Positions 25,118 to 33,734 of a stretch of DNA of 64,000 nt are shown piece by piece. The DNA is from Aerococcus suis (GTDB taxonomy: Bacteria > Bacillota > Bacilli > Lactobacillales > Aerococcaceae), in contig NZ_FWXK01000001.1 of assembly GCF_900176325.1 (NCBI RefSeq), positions 1-64,000 of the forward strand. Reading direction: 5' to 3'. The notes below the pieces were generated by a model. The model was not told the DNA's origin. It did no database searches and saw only the letters and a program-made list of their open reading frames with translations. Both the position numbers and the translations under genes were made by a program. How positions within the stretch are numbered: the stretch's first letter is position 1; each line of letters begins with the position of its first letter.

Positions 25118-25708
25118 GTGGAATTAAATGAAAAAATGACCTTTTTTGATGAACAGGTCATGAAAGAAGCTAATGCGAATATTGACCAACAACTGGAACA
25201 ATATCGTGAAACATTAGAAAAAGATTATGAAGACTATAGTCGTAAGCTTGAAGCTTCTGTCACTGATCGTTTAGATAACGAAAAAACAGCCATTCACAAA
25301 CAAAACAACAAAGAAATTTCACAAACACAAATTAAACAACAACGTGATCTTTATGTGGAAGAAGAAAAACTAAAAAAATCTTTATTTAACTACTTTAAAG
25401 ATGAAATGAATCAATATATGCAAACATCAGAGTATATTGAACAATTGCAAGCGATGATTCACTCAGTGGAAGAATTTGCTGATGATGAAGATTTTATTGT
25501 TTATCTAAATGAAACAGATAAAGACAAGCTTCCTCAATTAACCATTAATAATCATGGCGAGTTAAAAGTATCAGACCGTGATTTTATTGGTGGAGCTCGT
25601 GGTGTTTTAACGAAACGTAACATTCTAGTCGATTATTCATTTTCAACGTTATTAGCGAATGAAGAGGATAATTTTGTTTTGAAGGAGGTAGATGCTGGTG
25701 ACCGCTAA
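25118..25708 (+). CDS. ntpE: V-type ATPase peripheral-stalk subunit E (NtpE)
   Basis: 196 residues. A long charged helix (about 1-110) is followed by a compact C-terminal domain (QLTINNHGELKVSDRDFIGGARGVLTKRNILVDYSF), the typical E-subunit layout. It starts with GTG 25118, 7 bases after AGGAGG. An ATG at 25112 is in a different frame and would give only a few codons. It partners with NtpF. Confidence 0.88.
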   Translation: MELNEKMTFFDEQVMKEANANIDQQLEQYRETLEKDYEDYSRKLEASVTDRLDNEKTAIHKQNNKEISQTQIKQQRDLYVEEEKLKKSLFNYFKDEMNQYMQTSEYIEQLQAMIHSVEEFADDEDFIVYLNETDKDKLPQLTINNHGELKVSDRDFIGGARGVLTKRNILVDYSFSTLLANEEDNFVLKEVDAGDR

Positions 25709-27464
25709 AAGTCAAATATATGCTATTTCAGGACCTATCATTAAAATCGCTGGCCCTACTGAGTTCTCAATGCAAGAGATGGTCTATGTCGGTGATGACC
25801 AATTGATTGGTGAAATTATTGGTATCACAGATGAAGAAACGACCATCCAAGTTTATGAAGAAACAGCTGGTTTAACGCCTGGTGAGTGGGTTTATGGTAC
25901 TGATTTGCCAATGAAAGTCCAACTAGGCCCTGGCCTATTAAATAATATTTATGATGGGATTGAACGTCCACTAAAAGAAATCGAAAAACAATCAGGTTAT
26001 TTTATTAAACGTGGCGTTAATGTTAAATCCTTAAATACCGACAAAAAATGGCCAATTAAAATGAAAGTATCTGTTGGTGAACATGTACGTGGTGGATCAA
26101 TCATTGCTGAAGTTGATGAGACAGCTGCCATCACTCATAAAGTAATGGTTCCACCAAATACAATAGGAGAAGTCATTGAAGTTGTTCCAGATGGTGACTA
26201 TTCAATCGAAGACCCATTAATTAAAATTAAACAATTTGATGGCACGATTACACCAATTAAAGCTTACCAAGAATGGCCAATTCGTACACCTCGCCCTGTT
26301 GCTGAACGTTACGAAAGCAATATTCCTTTACTTACTGGACAACGAATTATTGATTCCGTCTTCCCAATTGCTAAAGGTGGTACAGCGGCAATTCCTGGTG
26401 GTTTCGGAACAGGTAAAACAACAATGCAACATCAAATTGCCAAATATGCCGATGCTGATATTATTGTCTATATTGGTTGCGGAGAACGTGGTAATGAGAT
26501 GACCGAAGTTCTTGAAGATTTCAGTAAATTAATTGACCCGAGAACGAATGCCCCATTAATGGAACGGACAGTCCTTATCGCGAATACTTCTAACATGCCC
26601 GTTGCCGCTCGTGAAGCGTCAATTTATACAGGATTAACAATTGCGGAATATTATCGTGACATGGGATATGATGTTGCTATAATGGCCGATTCTACCTCTC
26701 GTTGGGCAGAAGCTTTACGTGAATTATCTGGACGTCTTGAAGAAATGCCTGCCGAAGAAGGTTTCCCCGCTTACCTAGCGAGTCGAATTGCAACTTTCTA
26801 TGAACGTGCTGGTTTCATGCATAATCTCAACAATTCTGAAGGTTCTGTTTCAATCATCGGTGCCGTATCTCCTCAAGGTGGTGACTTCTCTGAACCAGTT
26901 ACTCAAAATACCAAACGTTTCGTACGGTGTTTCTGGGGATTAGATTCAAACCTTGCCCATTCTCGTCACTACCCTGCTGTTAGCTGGATGAATAGTTATT
27001 CTCAATATGTGAATGACTTAAGCGATTGGTATAACAAAAATATTTCAGAAGATTTTGTTGCGAATCGAGCAGAAATGGTTGCCTTATTACATGAAGAAGA
27101 TCAATTAATGGAAGTCGTAAAATTAATTGGTTCTGACGTATTACCCGATCACCAAAAATTAGTATTACAAACAGCTAAAGTTTTACGTTTAGGCTTCTTA
27201 CAACAATCTTCATTCCATAATATTGATGCGGCGGTTCCAATGAAAAAACAAGCTAAAATGTTAGAAGTTATTCTATACTTACATCATCGAGCAAAATCAT
27301 TAGTACAATGGGGAATGCCGATGACGTATATTGCGAAATCACCAATTTTTAATCATGTCATTAATATGAAATTTGACGTTGAAAATGATGATGATGAGAA
27401 ATTCCAAGAATACTTTGATGAAATCGATGCATTCTATGAAAAAGCAATGGAAGAAAATGGCTAA
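25698..27464 (+). CDS. ntpA: V-type ATPase catalytic subunit A (NtpA)
   Basis: About 588 residues. The catalytic nucleotide site is [13 protein letters not shown] (P-loop; GAFGSGKT in many homologues), with [16 protein letters not shown] and [14 protein letters not shown] nearby. The A-type non-homologous insert (about 110-190) is present. I prefer GTG 25698, 9 bases after AGGAGG (25683-25688); ATG 25692 is in frame but only 3 bases from it. Both overlap the end of ntpE. Confidence 0.96.
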   Translation: MTAKSQIYAISGPIIKIAGPTEFSMQEMVYVGDDQLIGEIIGITDEETTIQVYEETAGLTPGEWVYGTDLPMKVQLGPGLLNNIYDGIERPLKEIEKQSGYFIKRGVNVKSLNTDKKWPIKMKVSVGEHVRGGSIIAEVDETAAITHKVMVPPNTIGEVIEVVPDGDYSIEDPLIKIKQFDGTITPIKAYQEWPIRTPRPVAERYESNIPLLTGQRIIDSVFPIAKGGTAAIPGGFGTGKTTMQHQIAKYADADIIVYIGCGERGNEMTEVLEDFSKLIDPRTNAPLMERTVLIANTSNMPVAAREASIYTGLTIAEYYRDMGYDVAIMADSTSRWAEALRELSGRLEEMPAEEGFPAYLASRIATFYERAGFMHNLNNSEGSVSIIGAVSPQGGDFSEPVTQNTKRFVRCFWGLDSNLAHSRHYPAVSWMNSYSQYVNDLSDWYNKNISEDFVANRAEMVALLHEEDQLMEVVKLIGSDVLPDHQKLVLQTAKVLRLGFLQQSSFHNIDAAVPMKKQAKMLEVILYLHHRAKSLVQWGMPMTYIAKSPIFNHVINMKFDVENDDDEKFQEYFDEIDAFYEKAMEENG

Positions 27465-27476
27465 GGAGGAAGTTTA

Positions 27477-28898
27477 ATGGCAATAGAATATTTAGGTTTA
27501 GATTCCATTGAAGGCCCTCTAGTTGTCGTTGATGGAGTTAGAGGCGCTGCATACAATGAAATCGTACATTTTCGTGTAAATCGTCAAGAAGAAAAATTAG
27601 GTCAAGTAATCGCAATTGAGGGCGAACAAGCTATGGTCCAAGTCTTTGACTCGACAACTTCGATGTCATTAGATAATACTCATACAATGTTTTCCGGCCA
27701 TGGAATGGAAATCGAACTATCCCCTGAAATTCAAGGGCGTGTATTTGATGGTATCGGTCGTCCAATTGATGATTTAGGTGCTATCCATTCCAACATTAAA
27801 CGTGATGTAAATGGTGCGCCATTAAACCCTGTTTCTCGGATTTATCCTCGTGACTATATCGAAACAGGATTTTCAGCAATTGATGGGTTAATGACATTAA
27901 TCCGTGGTCAAAAGTTACCTATTTTCTCTGGAGATGGGATGAGCCATAATGAAGTAGCTGCTCAAATTGTTAAGCAAGCAAAATTAGGTGAAAATTCCGA
28001 CGAAGAATTTGCTGTGGTTTTCGCTGCAATGGGAGTTAAACACGATGTGGCTGACTTCTTCCGTCGTCAATTTGAAGAATCAGGCGCAATGGACCATGTG
28101 ACAATGTTCGTTAATTCAGCAGATGACCCTGTTATGGAACGTTTAATTACTCCTCGTGTAGCTTTAACTACTGCTGAGTACTTAGCTTATGATCTAGGGA
28201 AACATGTATTAGTTGTTCTAACAGATATGACATCATTCTGTGAAGCGTTACGGGAAATTTCAAGTGCTAAACAAGAAATTCCATCACGTAAAGGATATCC
28301 TGGTTATCTTTATTCTGAATTAGCAACTATCTATGAACGTGCTGGTATTGTTGAAGGACGACCTGGTTCAGTTACCCAAATTCCAATCTTAACTATGCCT
28401 AACGATGATATTACGCATCCTATTCCTGACTTAACAGGTTATATTACAGAAGGACAAATCGTTTTAGATCGTTCCTTAGAAGGAAAAAATATCTTCCCTC
28501 CTATTAATGTCCTACCATCACTCTCTCGGTTAATGAAAGACGGTATTGGTGAAGGCTTTACGCGGGAAGACCACGGTGATGTTTCTAACCAATTATTTGC
28601 TGCCTATTCAGGAGCAGCGGAAGCAAAAAGTTTAGCTTCTGTTATTGGTGAAGAAGAGCTTTCTGATATTGATAAAACGTATTTAAATTTCGGAGAAAAA
28701 TTCGAAAATCAATTTATTGGCCAATCTCAAGATGAAACACGTTCAATTGTAGATACACTAGATATGGGTTGGGACTTACTTCGTCAATTCCCTAAAGATG
28801 AATTAACTCGTATGGATACCGAAATCTTAAATAAATACTACGATAAAAATAGTCAATCAACATCAGAACAAGAGCCTCGCGAGGCAGGTGAAGATTAA
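27477..28898 (+). CDS. ntpB: V-type ATPase subunit B (NtpB)
   Basis: 473 residues. Non-catalytic partner of subunit A in the A3B3 head. Shows [42 protein letters not shown] and [20 protein letters not shown], all family hallmarks, and no P-loop, as expected. It overlaps the start of ntpD by one base (TAATG). Confidence 0.96.
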   Translation: MAIEYLGLDSIEGPLVVVDGVRGAAYNEIVHFRVNRQEEKLGQVIAIEGEQAMVQVFDSTTSMSLDNTHTMFSGHGMEIELSPEIQGRVFDGIGRPIDDLGAIHSNIKRDVNGAPLNPVSRIYPRDYIETGFSAIDGLMTLIRGQKLPIFSGDGMSHNEVAAQIVKQAKLGENSDEEFAVVFAAMGVKHDVADFFRRQFEESGAMDHVTMFVNSADDPVMERLITPRVALTTAEYLAYDLGKHVLVVLTDMTSFCEALREISSAKQEIPSRKGYPGYLYSELATIYERAGIVEGRPGSVTQIPILTMPNDDITHPIPDLTGYITEGQIVLDRSLEGKNIFPPINVLPSLSRLMKDGIGEGFTREDHGDVSNQLFAAYSGAAEAKSLASVIGEEELSDIDKTYLNFGEKFENQFIGQSQDETRSIVDTLDMGWDLLRQFPKDELTRMDTEILNKYYDKNSQSTSEQEPREAGED

Positions 28899-29518
28899 TG
28901 GATGTCAATAGTGCCCCAACTAAAGGGAACTTAATGCAAATCGAAAAGACTCTCGATTTATCTAAAAATGGCTATCAATTAATGGACCGCAAACGGATGA
29001 TCTTAATGAATGAATTAGTGAGTCTCCTAGATAAAGCTAAAAGTATTCAGAAAGACCTTCATGATGCGTATCAAGAAGCCTATTATTACTTAACTTTAGC
29101 TGGATACGAAAACGGAATGTTAAATGTCCATGATGCATCAGAAAATGTCAAAATAACTGATGCTTTAGAGATTAAAGTGCGTAGTATTATGGGTTCTGAG
29201 GTCCCCGAACTCCGGTTTAATCAGCCTGATATCTTACCTGCTTATTCATTTTATATGTTAACGATGGCAGTCGATAAAGCGAGAATTGCTTTCTGTAAAG
29301 TGAATGAGTTACAAATTCAATTAGCTCAAGTTGAAAACTCTGCTTATCGCTTAGCGAATAATATGCAAAAAACTCAAAAACGAGTGAATGCGTTACAAAA
29401 CGTGACAATTCCACAACTAGAATCCGCACAAAAAGTCATCAGTGCCGCTCTAGAAGAAAAAGAACGTGAAGAGTTCACTCGACTTAAAGTCGTTAAACGT
29501 ATATTAAATGAAAATTAA
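28898..29518 (+). CDS. ntpD: V-type ATPase subunit D (NtpD), rotor shaft
   Basis: 206 residues. N- and C-terminal long helices form the antiparallel coiled-coil shaft: PTKGNLMQIEKTLDLSKNGY and RMILMNELVSLLDKAK near the start, NALQNVTIPQLESAQKVISAALEEKEREEFTRLKVVK at the end (as two halves). Last gene of the operon, followed by a strong terminator. Confidence 0.93.
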   Translation: MDVNSAPTKGNLMQIEKTLDLSKNGYQLMDRKRMILMNELVSLLDKAKSIQKDLHDAYQEAYYYLTLAGYENGMLNVHDASENVKITDALEIKVRSIMGSEVPELRFNQPDILPAYSFYMLTMAVDKARIAFCKVNELQIQLAQVENSAYRLANNMQKTQKRVNALQNVTIPQLESAQKVISAALEEKEREEFTRLKVVKRILNEN

Positions 29519-29524
29519 AAAGGT

Positions 29525-29562
29525 AAAAAAATCCACTAGCCATTCGACTAGTGGATTTTTTT
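29525..29562. terminator. Bidirectional terminator between ntpD and the PTS_EIIC_2 gene
   Basis: ATCCACTAG (29531-29539) pairs with CTAGTGGAT (29548-29556), with an A run before and a T run after. It can end the V-ATPase transcript on the plus strand and the convergent membrane-protein transcript on the minus strand. Confidence 0.9.
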
Positions 29563-29565
29563 ATA

Positions 29566-30612
29566 TTAGTTAGAACCTTGAAAAGCGAAAACAGTTTTTG
29601 AATCGTATAATTTCATCACTTTTTCTAAAACAATTTTAGCAATCAAGCCTGCAATGATTGGCACAACAAACCAGGAAATAATAATTAGTGGAACACTTAG
29701 CCCTGCATCAAATGAAGCTAACGGTCCAACCAAACCAACTAAACCAAACCCAGCTGATTGTGGTGTCCCACTAACAGCAAATAATGCGACTGGAATTGCC
29801 GATACAACAGCTGTTACTAAAATTGGTAACATAATGATTGGATACTTAAATAAGTTAGGCATCATTAACTTCATAGCTCCAAGACCAACAGCTAACGTTA
29901 CTCCACTCTCATTTACTTTCCAAGAATGAATAACCAATACAATTGTTGTTGCTGCTACACCCATAGCGGCTGCTCCAGCTGAAATACCTTGTAATTGAAT
30001 AGCTAACCCAATAGCCACCGTTGATACTGGTGTAACAATTAATAAGGCAAATGAACAACTAATTAAAATCGCCATAATAATTGGTTGGAGATTTGTAAAG
30101 CTATTAATCACACTTCCAAGTGCACCAGTTAGAGAAGTTATAATTGGTAAAATAAGTAAACCAAGCATGGCCGCGCCACATCCAATTAAAATTGGCATCG
30201 CAATAACTGCAACAGATCCAAACTTATCTTTTACAAGCATTAATAGAAGTACAGCGATGGCAGCAGTAATCATGGTGTTAATTAAATCACCAGTCCCTGC
30301 CCCTATATATGCCCCGATTTCAGGGTTAAAGGCTACCACTCCCGAACCGACAAAAGCAGCGCCAGCTGTTACCATAATTTGCATCGGTTGCATACCAAAT
30401 TGCATGGCAATTAAAGCACCAATTAATAACGGGGTGGCCATTTGGAAAATTAAGGCTACTTGAGAAAGCATAACTGCTAAAGGAATATCAGTAAAATATT
30501 TTAAAATACCTGATAATACCGCATTAGGGATTAATCCAATCACAACCCCTGTTGCTGTTCCTCCTAAAACCTTATTCAAAAACAATTTAGGCGTCATATT
30601 CTTCTGTGTCAT
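29566..30612 (-). CDS. PTS_EIIC_2-family membrane transport protein
   Basis: 348 residues with about nine or ten hydrophobic segments and many Gly/Ala. It matches the PTS_EIIC_2 group of predicted sugar-permease-like proteins (N-terminal LFLNKVLGGTATGVVIGLIPNAVLSG, later NPEIGAYIGAGTGDLINTMI). No IIA or IIB domain is fused or adjacent, so phosphotransferase function is doubtful. It lies 38 bases downstream of a PanE-like reductase on the same strand, which suggests a substrate related to a 2-oxoacid or to pantothenate rather than a sugar (inference). Confidence 0.85.
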   Translation of the reverse strand: MTQKNMTPKLFLNKVLGGTATGVVIGLIPNAVLSGILKYFTDIPLAVMLSQVALIFQMATPLLIGALIAMQFGMQPMQIMVTAGAAFVGSGVVAFNPEIGAYIGAGTGDLINTMITAAIAVLLLMLVKDKFGSVAVIAMPILIGCGAAMLGLLILPIITSLTGALGSVINSFTNLQPIIMAILISCSFALLIVTPVSTVAIGLAIQLQGISAGAAAMGVAATTIVLVIHSWKVNESGVTLAVGLGAMKLMMPNLFKYPIIMLPILVTAVVSAIPVALFAVSGTPQSAGFGLVGLVGPLASFDAGLSVPLIIISWFVVPIIAGLIAKIVLEKVMKLYDSKTVFAFQGSN

Positions 30613-30650
30613 ATTGAATCCTTTCTTTCCATTTCCTTTTTTATCTCAAT

Positions 30651-31595
30651 TTATTTAGCACCTAGTAACTCTTCTTTAGTATGAATTAAGCGAGTTAAGA
30701 AATCATTATATGGTGTCGCGATACCATATTTTTTGCCTTTATCTGCAATCGCACCATTAATAAAGTCAATTTCAGTTGAGCGATTATTTTTAATAAGATC
30801 TTGATACATAGATGGATAATGTAATCCAATGGTTTCAGGATTATAACATTCCTCAACATGAGCAATCATCTCTTCACGAGACATTTCCACATCTTCTGCT
30901 TGAGCAATTGCAACAATTTCACTCACTAATTGTTGAACAATTTCACGATTAGCTTCAGTAGCGCCTAATTCTGCCATATTACATTCTAATAATGAACATA
31001 ATCCATTCATTGTTCCATTGACACATAATTTTTTATAGATTAAATAGAAAATGCCTTTTTCATATACACCATTAAGTCCAGCTTCATTGAAAATATCAAT
31101 AACTTCATGAGCACCCGAAACTGCTGCATCGCTTTTACCTAAATTCAACAAATTAACCGAACCATCACCAAATAATTTAGGGCGTCCTGGACCCTCTAAT
31201 CCAGCTGTCCACATCGTATTTCCAATAATAATTTGGTCTTCATCAAAATAACGACGTAAAATATCTTCATAACCAATTCCGTTTAATAAACATAAAACAC
31301 GCGTTTCATTATGGGTATAAGCTTGTGTTTTTTGTAAAGTTGCTTCCAACTGCATAGCTTTAGTAAAAATAATCAATAAGTCTGCTTTTAATTCTGGATC
31401 AACAGCATCTTCATGATATGCCTCAATTGGTTGTTGAATTTCTTCTCCATTATAGTTAGCGATAATACCATCTTTTTGTAAAGCTTCAACATTTTTATCC
31501 CAACCGTCGATTAACGCCACATCTTGCCCAGCTTGTTTCAACATAAAGCCGAAACGACTCCCCATAGCTCCTGCACCAACAATAACAATTTTCAT
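30651..31595 (-). CDS. 2-dehydropantoate 2-reductase family protein (PanE/ApbA-like)
   Basis: 314 residues. N-terminal NADP-binding GAGAMGSRFG (about 7-16), central LLNGIGYEDIL, and C-terminal domain with YKKLCVNGTMNGLCSLLECN, containing the Lys and Asn expected for ketopantoate reductase. PanE makes pantoate from ketopantoate; related enzymes reduce other 2-oxoacids. No panB, panC or panD is nearby, so the real substrate is uncertain. Confidence 0.88.
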   Translation of the reverse strand: MKIVIVGAGAMGSRFGFMLKQAGQDVALIDGWDKNVEALQKDGIIANYNGEEIQQPIEAYHEDAVDPELKADLLIIFTKAMQLEATLQKTQAYTHNETRVLCLLNGIGYEDILRRYFDEDQIIIGNTMWTAGLEGPGRPKLFGDGSVNLLNLGKSDAAVSGAHEVIDIFNEAGLNGVYEKGIFYLIYKKLCVNGTMNGLCSLLECNMAELGATEANREIVQQLVSEIVAIAQAEDVEMSREEMIAHVEECYNPETIGLHYPSMYQDLIKNNRSTEIDFINGAIADKGKKYGIATPYNDFLTRLIHTKEELLGAK

Positions 31596-31820
31596 TTTTA
31601 TCTTTCCTACTTTCTCTTAAGAAATATTTGATAGGGATATATTAGCATAGTATTTCACAAATAGATACGGTTTTTGGCTTTTTTATGAAAAAATATTATA
31701 TATTTACACTTCTCCCCTCTAAAACAGTGATTTTATCGCATTCATTTTGCTTTTTTATATGTGAAATCCTTTACAATAATATAATATTATATTGTGAATT
31801 GTCTAACAACTCAAACAAAT
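31596..31820. promoter_or_regulatory. Intergenic region upstream of the PanE-like gene with a 16-bp palindrome
   Basis: No gene is seen. AATATAATATTATATT (31778-31793) is a perfect palindrome inside an A/T-rich stretch about 185 bases upstream of the PanE-like start and on the far side of the yebC terminator. It could be an operator or promoter region for the minus-strand PanE-like/PTS_EIIC_2 pair; the A/T richness makes a chance palindrome possible. Confidence 0.3.
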
Positions 31821-31847
31821 AAAAAAGCGAGACCAGATTGTCTCGCT
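31821..31847 (-). terminator. Terminator of yebC
   Basis: AGCGAGAC and GTCTCGCT (31826-31833 and 31840-31847) form an 8-bp stem; on the minus strand a T run (31821-31826) follows. Confidence 0.85.
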
Positions 31848-31870
31848 CATTTAATACCGCATATCACTTG

Positions 31871-32599
31871 TTAATCAAGATCTGTATTGTAGTAAACGTT
31901 TTGAACGTCATCGTCATCTTCTAATTTATCGATTAACGTTTCAAATAATGTTCGTTTTTCATCACTTAAAGGAATTTTGGTTTTCGGAACCATTGTCAAT
32001 TCGTTAGAAGCAAATTTAAACCCTTGTTCTAATAATGCATCACGAACATCGGCAAAGTCATCAGCTTCGGTATAAATTTCAAAAACATCATCTGAAGTTT
32101 GTAAATCTTCAGCTCCTGCTTCAATAACTGCTTCAAACATCTCATCTTCAGTAGTATCAAGATCTTCACGTTCAATAGCGAAATACCCTTTACGATCGAA
32201 CATATAAGCTACTGAACCAGATTCACCTAATGATCCACCATTTTTATTAAAAATTGTCCGTACATTAGTTAAAGTACGCATATTATTATCAGTCAACGTT
32301 TCAACATACACAGCAATTCCATCAGGACCGTAGCCTTCATAAGTGATTTCTTCATAGTCTTCACCGCCAGCGGTATTAGATCCTTTTTCGATTGCCCGTT
32401 TCACATTGTCATTTGGCATATTTTCAGACTTCGCTTTGTCCATTACCATCCGTAATGCTGGGTTTGAATCCGGATCAGGTCCACCTTGTTTCGTTGCCAT
32501 ATAAATTTCCCGTGATAATTTTTGGAAGACTTTGGCACGTTTTGCGTCGGCATCGCCTTTTTTATTTTTAATCTTGCTCCATTTATTATGTCCAGACAA
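31871..32599 (-). CDS. YebC/PmpR family translation/transcription factor
   Basis: 242 residues, the family norm, from a TTG start at 32599 that gives the canonical SGHNKWSKIKNKKGDADAKRAK N-terminus. GAAGG lies 7 bases upstream. The ATG at 32617 has no ribosome site and adds six residues absent from relatives. Members bind DNA or the ribosome; recent work links YebC proteins to translation of proline-rich stretches. Ends with DDDDVQNVYYNTDLD, typical of the family. Confidence 0.92.
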   Translation of the reverse strand: MSGHNKWSKIKNKKGDADAKRAKVFQKLSREIYMATKQGGPDPDSNPALRMVMDKAKSENMPNDNVKRAIEKGSNTAGGEDYEEITYEGYGPDGIAVYVETLTDNNMRTLTNVRTIFNKNGGSLGESGSVAYMFDRKGYFAIEREDLDTTEDEMFEAVIEAGAEDLQTSDDVFEIYTEADDFADVRDALLEQGFKFASNELTMVPKTKIPLSDEKRTLFETLIDKLEDDDDVQNVYYNTDLD

Positions 32600-32668
32600 G
32601 AGAATACCTTCTTTCATTAAGAAAAATTTGCACTCTTTATTATAGCAAATCTACTAATCTATCGCAAT

Positions 32669-33571
32669 TTAAGCTTTGGGTACCATAACAGAAAGTTTAC
32701 TTGGTAAAATCGATAATTCAATCGGTAATTCTGGTCCTGGATCCCCGTCAACATTTGTTTCCATCTCTTTTTGACTTTCAGACAGAGCGATTTTTATTTG
32801 TTCCCCAGTTTCATACCAAGCATCTTTTGCTTCAGAAATATCCCCATTGATAAGTCCTTGGAATAATTCATGAACAAGTTTTAGGGTATTTCTTCCTTGA
32901 AGCGCTAAAAAGTGAATTTTCCCATCATCAACTTTAGCCTGTTTAAACATTTTTTCAAAGCCACCAACACTATTCGTTAATCCGATGACAATTGCCTCAG
33001 CTTTTAAATTCCGATAAGTCGTTCCATCTATCGTCACATCATAATACGCACTATCTTCTTTAATAGCTGCTTGCACACCATCTTTTAAATAAGCTAAAAA
33101 GCCAAAATTCGATTTTTCCTCTGATGACGTGTGATTAACTGCGTGAGGAATGGCACCAATACCAACAACATTCATAAAATATTGGTCATTAATTTTTCCA
33201 ACGTCAAGAGGTTGTAGTTGATAATCTTTTAATCCTTTTATAGCAGCAGAAATTTCTTTAGGAAAACCTAATGCTCTCGCTAAATCATTGACTGTTCCCA
33301 TTGGTAAAAAACCAAAAGACATCGGATGATCTAATGCCGCCAATCCATTGATGGCTTCATTAACCGTTCCATCTCCTCCGACGACAAAGTAAGCCTCAGC
33401 GTCCATTTCTTTCGCATCATCTACAAACTTTGTCGCATCACCTTCCCCTTCAGTATATTTAACAGTAACCTCGCCAAAGTGTTTCGCTAAAATTGGTTCA
33501 ATTTCAGTTTGAATATTTTCCGCTTCTCCTTTTCCAGCACTAGGATTAATGACTAATAAACATCCACTCAT
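32669..33571 (-). CDS. dagK: Diacylglycerol/lipid kinase (DagK, YegS/BmrU family)
   Basis: 300 residues. NPSAGKGEAE (about 9-18) and the catalytic GGDGTVNEAINGL (about 64-76) are the family signatures, with a beta-sandwich C-terminal domain. In Gram-positives DgkB/DagK recycles diacylglycerol from lipoteichoic acid synthesis. AAAGGAGG precedes the ATG. Confidence 0.92.
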   Translation of the reverse strand: MSGCLLVINPSAGKGEAENIQTEIEPILAKHFGEVTVKYTEGEGDATKFVDDAKEMDAEAYFVVGGDGTVNEAINGLAALDHPMSFGFLPMGTVNDLARALGFPKEISAAIKGLKDYQLQPLDVGKINDQYFMNVVGIGAIPHAVNHTSSEEKSNFGFLAYLKDGVQAAIKEDSAYYDVTIDGTTYRNLKAEAIVIGLTNSVGGFEKMFKQAKVDDGKIHFLALQGRNTLKLVHELFQGLINGDISEAKDAWYETGEQIKIALSESQKEMETNVDGDPGPELPIELSILPSKLSVMVPKA

Positions 33572-33649
33572 ATTGTGCCTCCTTTGTCGTTCTTTGGACT
33601 ATCTAAAAATCATTTGCTCATTATGGAATATTAAGAAAATGAGTTTGTA

Positions 33650-33678
33650 TAGTCACAATCATTTATATTTGCTATAAT
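33650..33678 (+). promoter_or_regulatory. Promoter of the class A PBP gene
   Basis: TAGTCA (33650-33655), a 17-base spacer and an extended -10 TGCTATAAT (33670-33678). The coding start lies 56 bases downstream. Confidence 0.6.
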
Positions 33679-33734
33679 AATAGCATTAATTTGGCTTTTT
33701 GTATAAGCTAATCCAAAAAATTAGAGGGTTATAT

